DNA of 14,308 nucleotides from Euryarchaeota archaeon Ods04. Lineage in GTDB: Archaea; Halobacteriota; Halobacteria; Halobacteriales; Halorutilaceae. How positions within the stretch are numbered: position 1 is the first letter of the stretch; the number at the start of each line of letters is the position of its first letter. This document shows, one piece after another, positions 13,374 to 14,308 of the stretch. The notes below the pieces were generated by a model. It worked only from the letters and a program-made list of their open reading frames with translations, was not told the origin of the DNA and searched no databases. Position numbers and translations under genes: made by a program. The stretch is from contig JAQZDD010000008.1 of NCBI GenBank assembly GCA_028751055.1, forward strand, positions 1-14,308. Reading direction: 5' to 3'.

Positions 13374-13955
13374 TCAGTCGTCGTCGCCCTCAGCATCTTC
13401 ATCGCCAGCCTTTGCGACGGTAACCTTCGCAGGACGGACGACACTCCCGTCCATCTCATAACCCGGCTCGTAAACGTCGACTATATCGCCCTCGTCGTGG
13501 TCCTCGGAATCGACACGCATCATAGCCTGATGTTTCTCGGGGTCGAACTCCTCGACAGGGACGCGTTCGACACCGTGTTTCGACAGAACTTCGTCGAAGG
13601 TTCCGAGCGTCATCTCGACGCCCTGGCGTACTCCTTCCACGTTCCCTTCGGCGTCAAGAGCACGTTCAAGGTCGTCACGCACACCCAAGAAGTCCTTAAC
13701 GACCGACTCAGTGGCACGCTCTGCGGCGCGTTTCACCTTCTCGTCAGCACGCTGTTTGTAGTTCTTGAAGTCAGCCTGCACCCGTTTTACACGCGACTTT
13801 AGCTCCTCGACACGCTCTTCGCGCTCTTCAAGTTCGTCGCGCAGCTCCTCAACGCGTGTCTCGTGCTGCTCCAGACGGCGGCGAAGCTCTTCCTTTTCTT
13901 CCGTGTCTTCTTCCGCGTTTTCACCGTCGTCGTGTTTCTCCTCTGTCGTGTCCAA
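13374..13955 (-). CDS. grpE: GrpE, nucleotide exchange factor of DnaK
   Basis: The 193-residue protein has an acidic lead (1-20) and a long charged coiled coil (about 20-75) containing RVQADFKNYKQRADEK. A four-helix part follows with VKDFLGVRDDLERALDA and VRQGVEMTLGTFDEVLSKHGVERV. The beta domain reads FDPEKHQAMMRV, GDIVDVYEPGYEMDGSVVRPAKVTVAK. This is the complete GrpE architecture; it releases ADP from DnaK. The start is a TTG at 13955. It is supported by a good Shine-Dalgarno sequence AGGTGA (13967-13962) six bases upstream, and no ATG fits before the conserved part. A TATA-like GCTTATGTG (13999-13991) about 40 nt upstream would give a short leader including this site. It heads the grpE-dnaK-dnaJ cluster. 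Confidence 0.95.
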   Translation of the reverse strand: MDTTEEKHDDGENAEEDTEEKEELRRRLEQHETRVEELRDELEEREERVEELKSRVKRVQADFKNYKQRADEKVKRAAERATESVVKDFLGVRDDLERALDAEGNVEGVRQGVEMTLGTFDEVLSKHGVERVPVEEFDPEKHQAMMRVDSEDHDEGDIVDVYEPGYEMDGSVVRPAKVTVAKAGDEDAEGDDD

Positions 13956-13961
13956 GAAAGC

Positions 13962-13967
13962 TCACCT
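13962..13967 (-). promoter_or_regulatory. Shine-Dalgarno sequence of grpE
   Basis: AGGTGA lies six bases before the TTG at 13955. It is the clearest ribosome binding site in the window, where other first genes appear leaderless, and it decides the start at a non-ATG codon. Confidence 0.6.
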
Positions 13968-14006
13968 TTATGCCGTCTTCGGGACGACTTCACATAAGCC
14001 TTCATC

Positions 14007-14308
14007 ATGTTGGGCGTGACCCTTGCCGTCGCCGCGGCGTTCGCCATCGCGCTGCAGGCGGTCTTCATACGTATAGGCACCGACGAGGGGAGTTCGCGCG
14101 GCGTCTTGGTGGTCGTCCTTGCAACCAACGTCGCCGTCCTCGTGCCCGCCGCCGTCGTCGTCGGCTACCCGCGTCCCAACCTTGGTCTGACACCGCGTTC
14201 CTTCGGTGCGTTCATCGGCGCGGGCGTCGTCGGCACGCTCATAGGACGCGCGCTTTTCTACGAGAGCATCGAACGCGTCGGCGCGAGTAAGGCGGAACCC
14301 GTCAAAGC
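14007..14308 (+). CDS. EamA/DMT-family transporter, N-terminal part
   Basis: From ATG 14007 the frame is open to the window end (100 complete codons; 3' truncated). The product starts with a hydrophobic helix (LGVTLAVAAAFAIALQAVFIRIG), then a short loop with charged residues and a second helix (GVLVVVLATNVAVLVPAAVVVGY). The third segment reads FGAFIGAGVVGTLIGRALFYESIERVGASKAEPVKA. The pattern of a helix followed by R-x-L-x-Y-x-S-I-x-x-V-G-A-S-x-A is typical of EamA repeats of the drug/metabolite transporter superfamily, which export amino acids, metabolites or drugs. The substrate cannot be read from sequence. It diverges from grpE across 51 bases; TTTATG at 13967-13972 could be its TATA box, overlapping the grpE ribosome binding site region. 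Confidence 0.8.
   Translation, partial: MLGVTLAVAAAFAIALQAVFIRIGTDEGSSRGVLVVVLATNVAVLVPAAVVVGYPRPNLGLTPRSFGAFIGAGVVGTLIGRALFYESIERVGASKAEPVK

Noticed and set aside
1..14308. Mobile elements, CRISPR arrays, toxin-antitoxin or other defence systems
   Set aside because: I saw no transposase, integrase, Cas, toxin or restriction motifs in any credible frame, and no direct-repeat arrays. The genes are housekeeping or small conserved archaeal families.

Overview
The window reads as chromosomal DNA of a halophilic archaeon, most likely a member of or relative of the class Halobacteria. Encoded proteins are very acidic (Asp/Glu-rich, Lys-poor). Several small families typical of archaea or haloarchaea are present: UPF0058, UPF0146, UPF0201, archaemetzincin, Nop5 with fibrillarin-like FlpA, archaeal-type ATP-dependent DNA ligase, and the UbiA enzyme of archaeal ether-lipid synthesis. 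Most starts lack a Shine-Dalgarno sequence and sit about 25 nt after a TATA-like element, which fits leaderless haloarchaeal transcription. Ile is unusually often encoded by ATA for a GC-rich halophile, so this may be a lineage away from the classical genera; I cannot place it further.

Layout. 1-639 (+): C-terminal end of phosphoenolpyruvate synthase. 726-1070 (+): bacterial-type pyruvoyl aspartate decarboxylase PanD. 1220-1492 (+): UPF0058 protein behind a promoter with a perfect 15-bp palindrome. 1588-2543 (-): archaemetzincin and a RimI-like acetyltransferase in an ATGA-coupled pair, divergent from UPF0146 (2583-2996, +). 3003-5049 (-): ATP-dependent DNA ligase overlapping UPF0201. 5050-5316: noncoding, with tRNA-like debris and two related hairpins. 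5317-5437 (-): tRNA-Lys(TTT) with a 45-nt BHB intron. 5525-8192 (+): phosphohexomutase, Nop5 and FlpA, coupled by 4-base overlaps. 8221-9147 (-) and 9241-10086 (+): branched-chain aminotransferase and UbiA prenyltransferase, diverging from one palindromic TATA box. 10114-13955 (-): the chaperone cluster grpE-dnaK-dnaJ. 14007 to the end (+): start of an EamA-type transporter.

How the genes work together. Most content is housekeeping: gluconeogenic PEP formation, beta-alanine for CoA, sugar-phosphate isomerisation, C/D-guided RNA 2'-O-methylation (Nop5 + FlpA), branched-chain amino acids, membrane lipids, and protein folding (GrpE-DnaK-DnaJ).

I found no CRISPR array, insertion sequence, prophage or obvious new defence system. 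The notable signals are the intron in tRNA-Lys and the hairpin/tRNA-debris patch beside it, bacterial PanD in an archaeon, palindromic candidate operators at the UPF0058 and dnaK promoters, a bidirectional TATA palindrome, and an unusually long two-part tail on DnaK.
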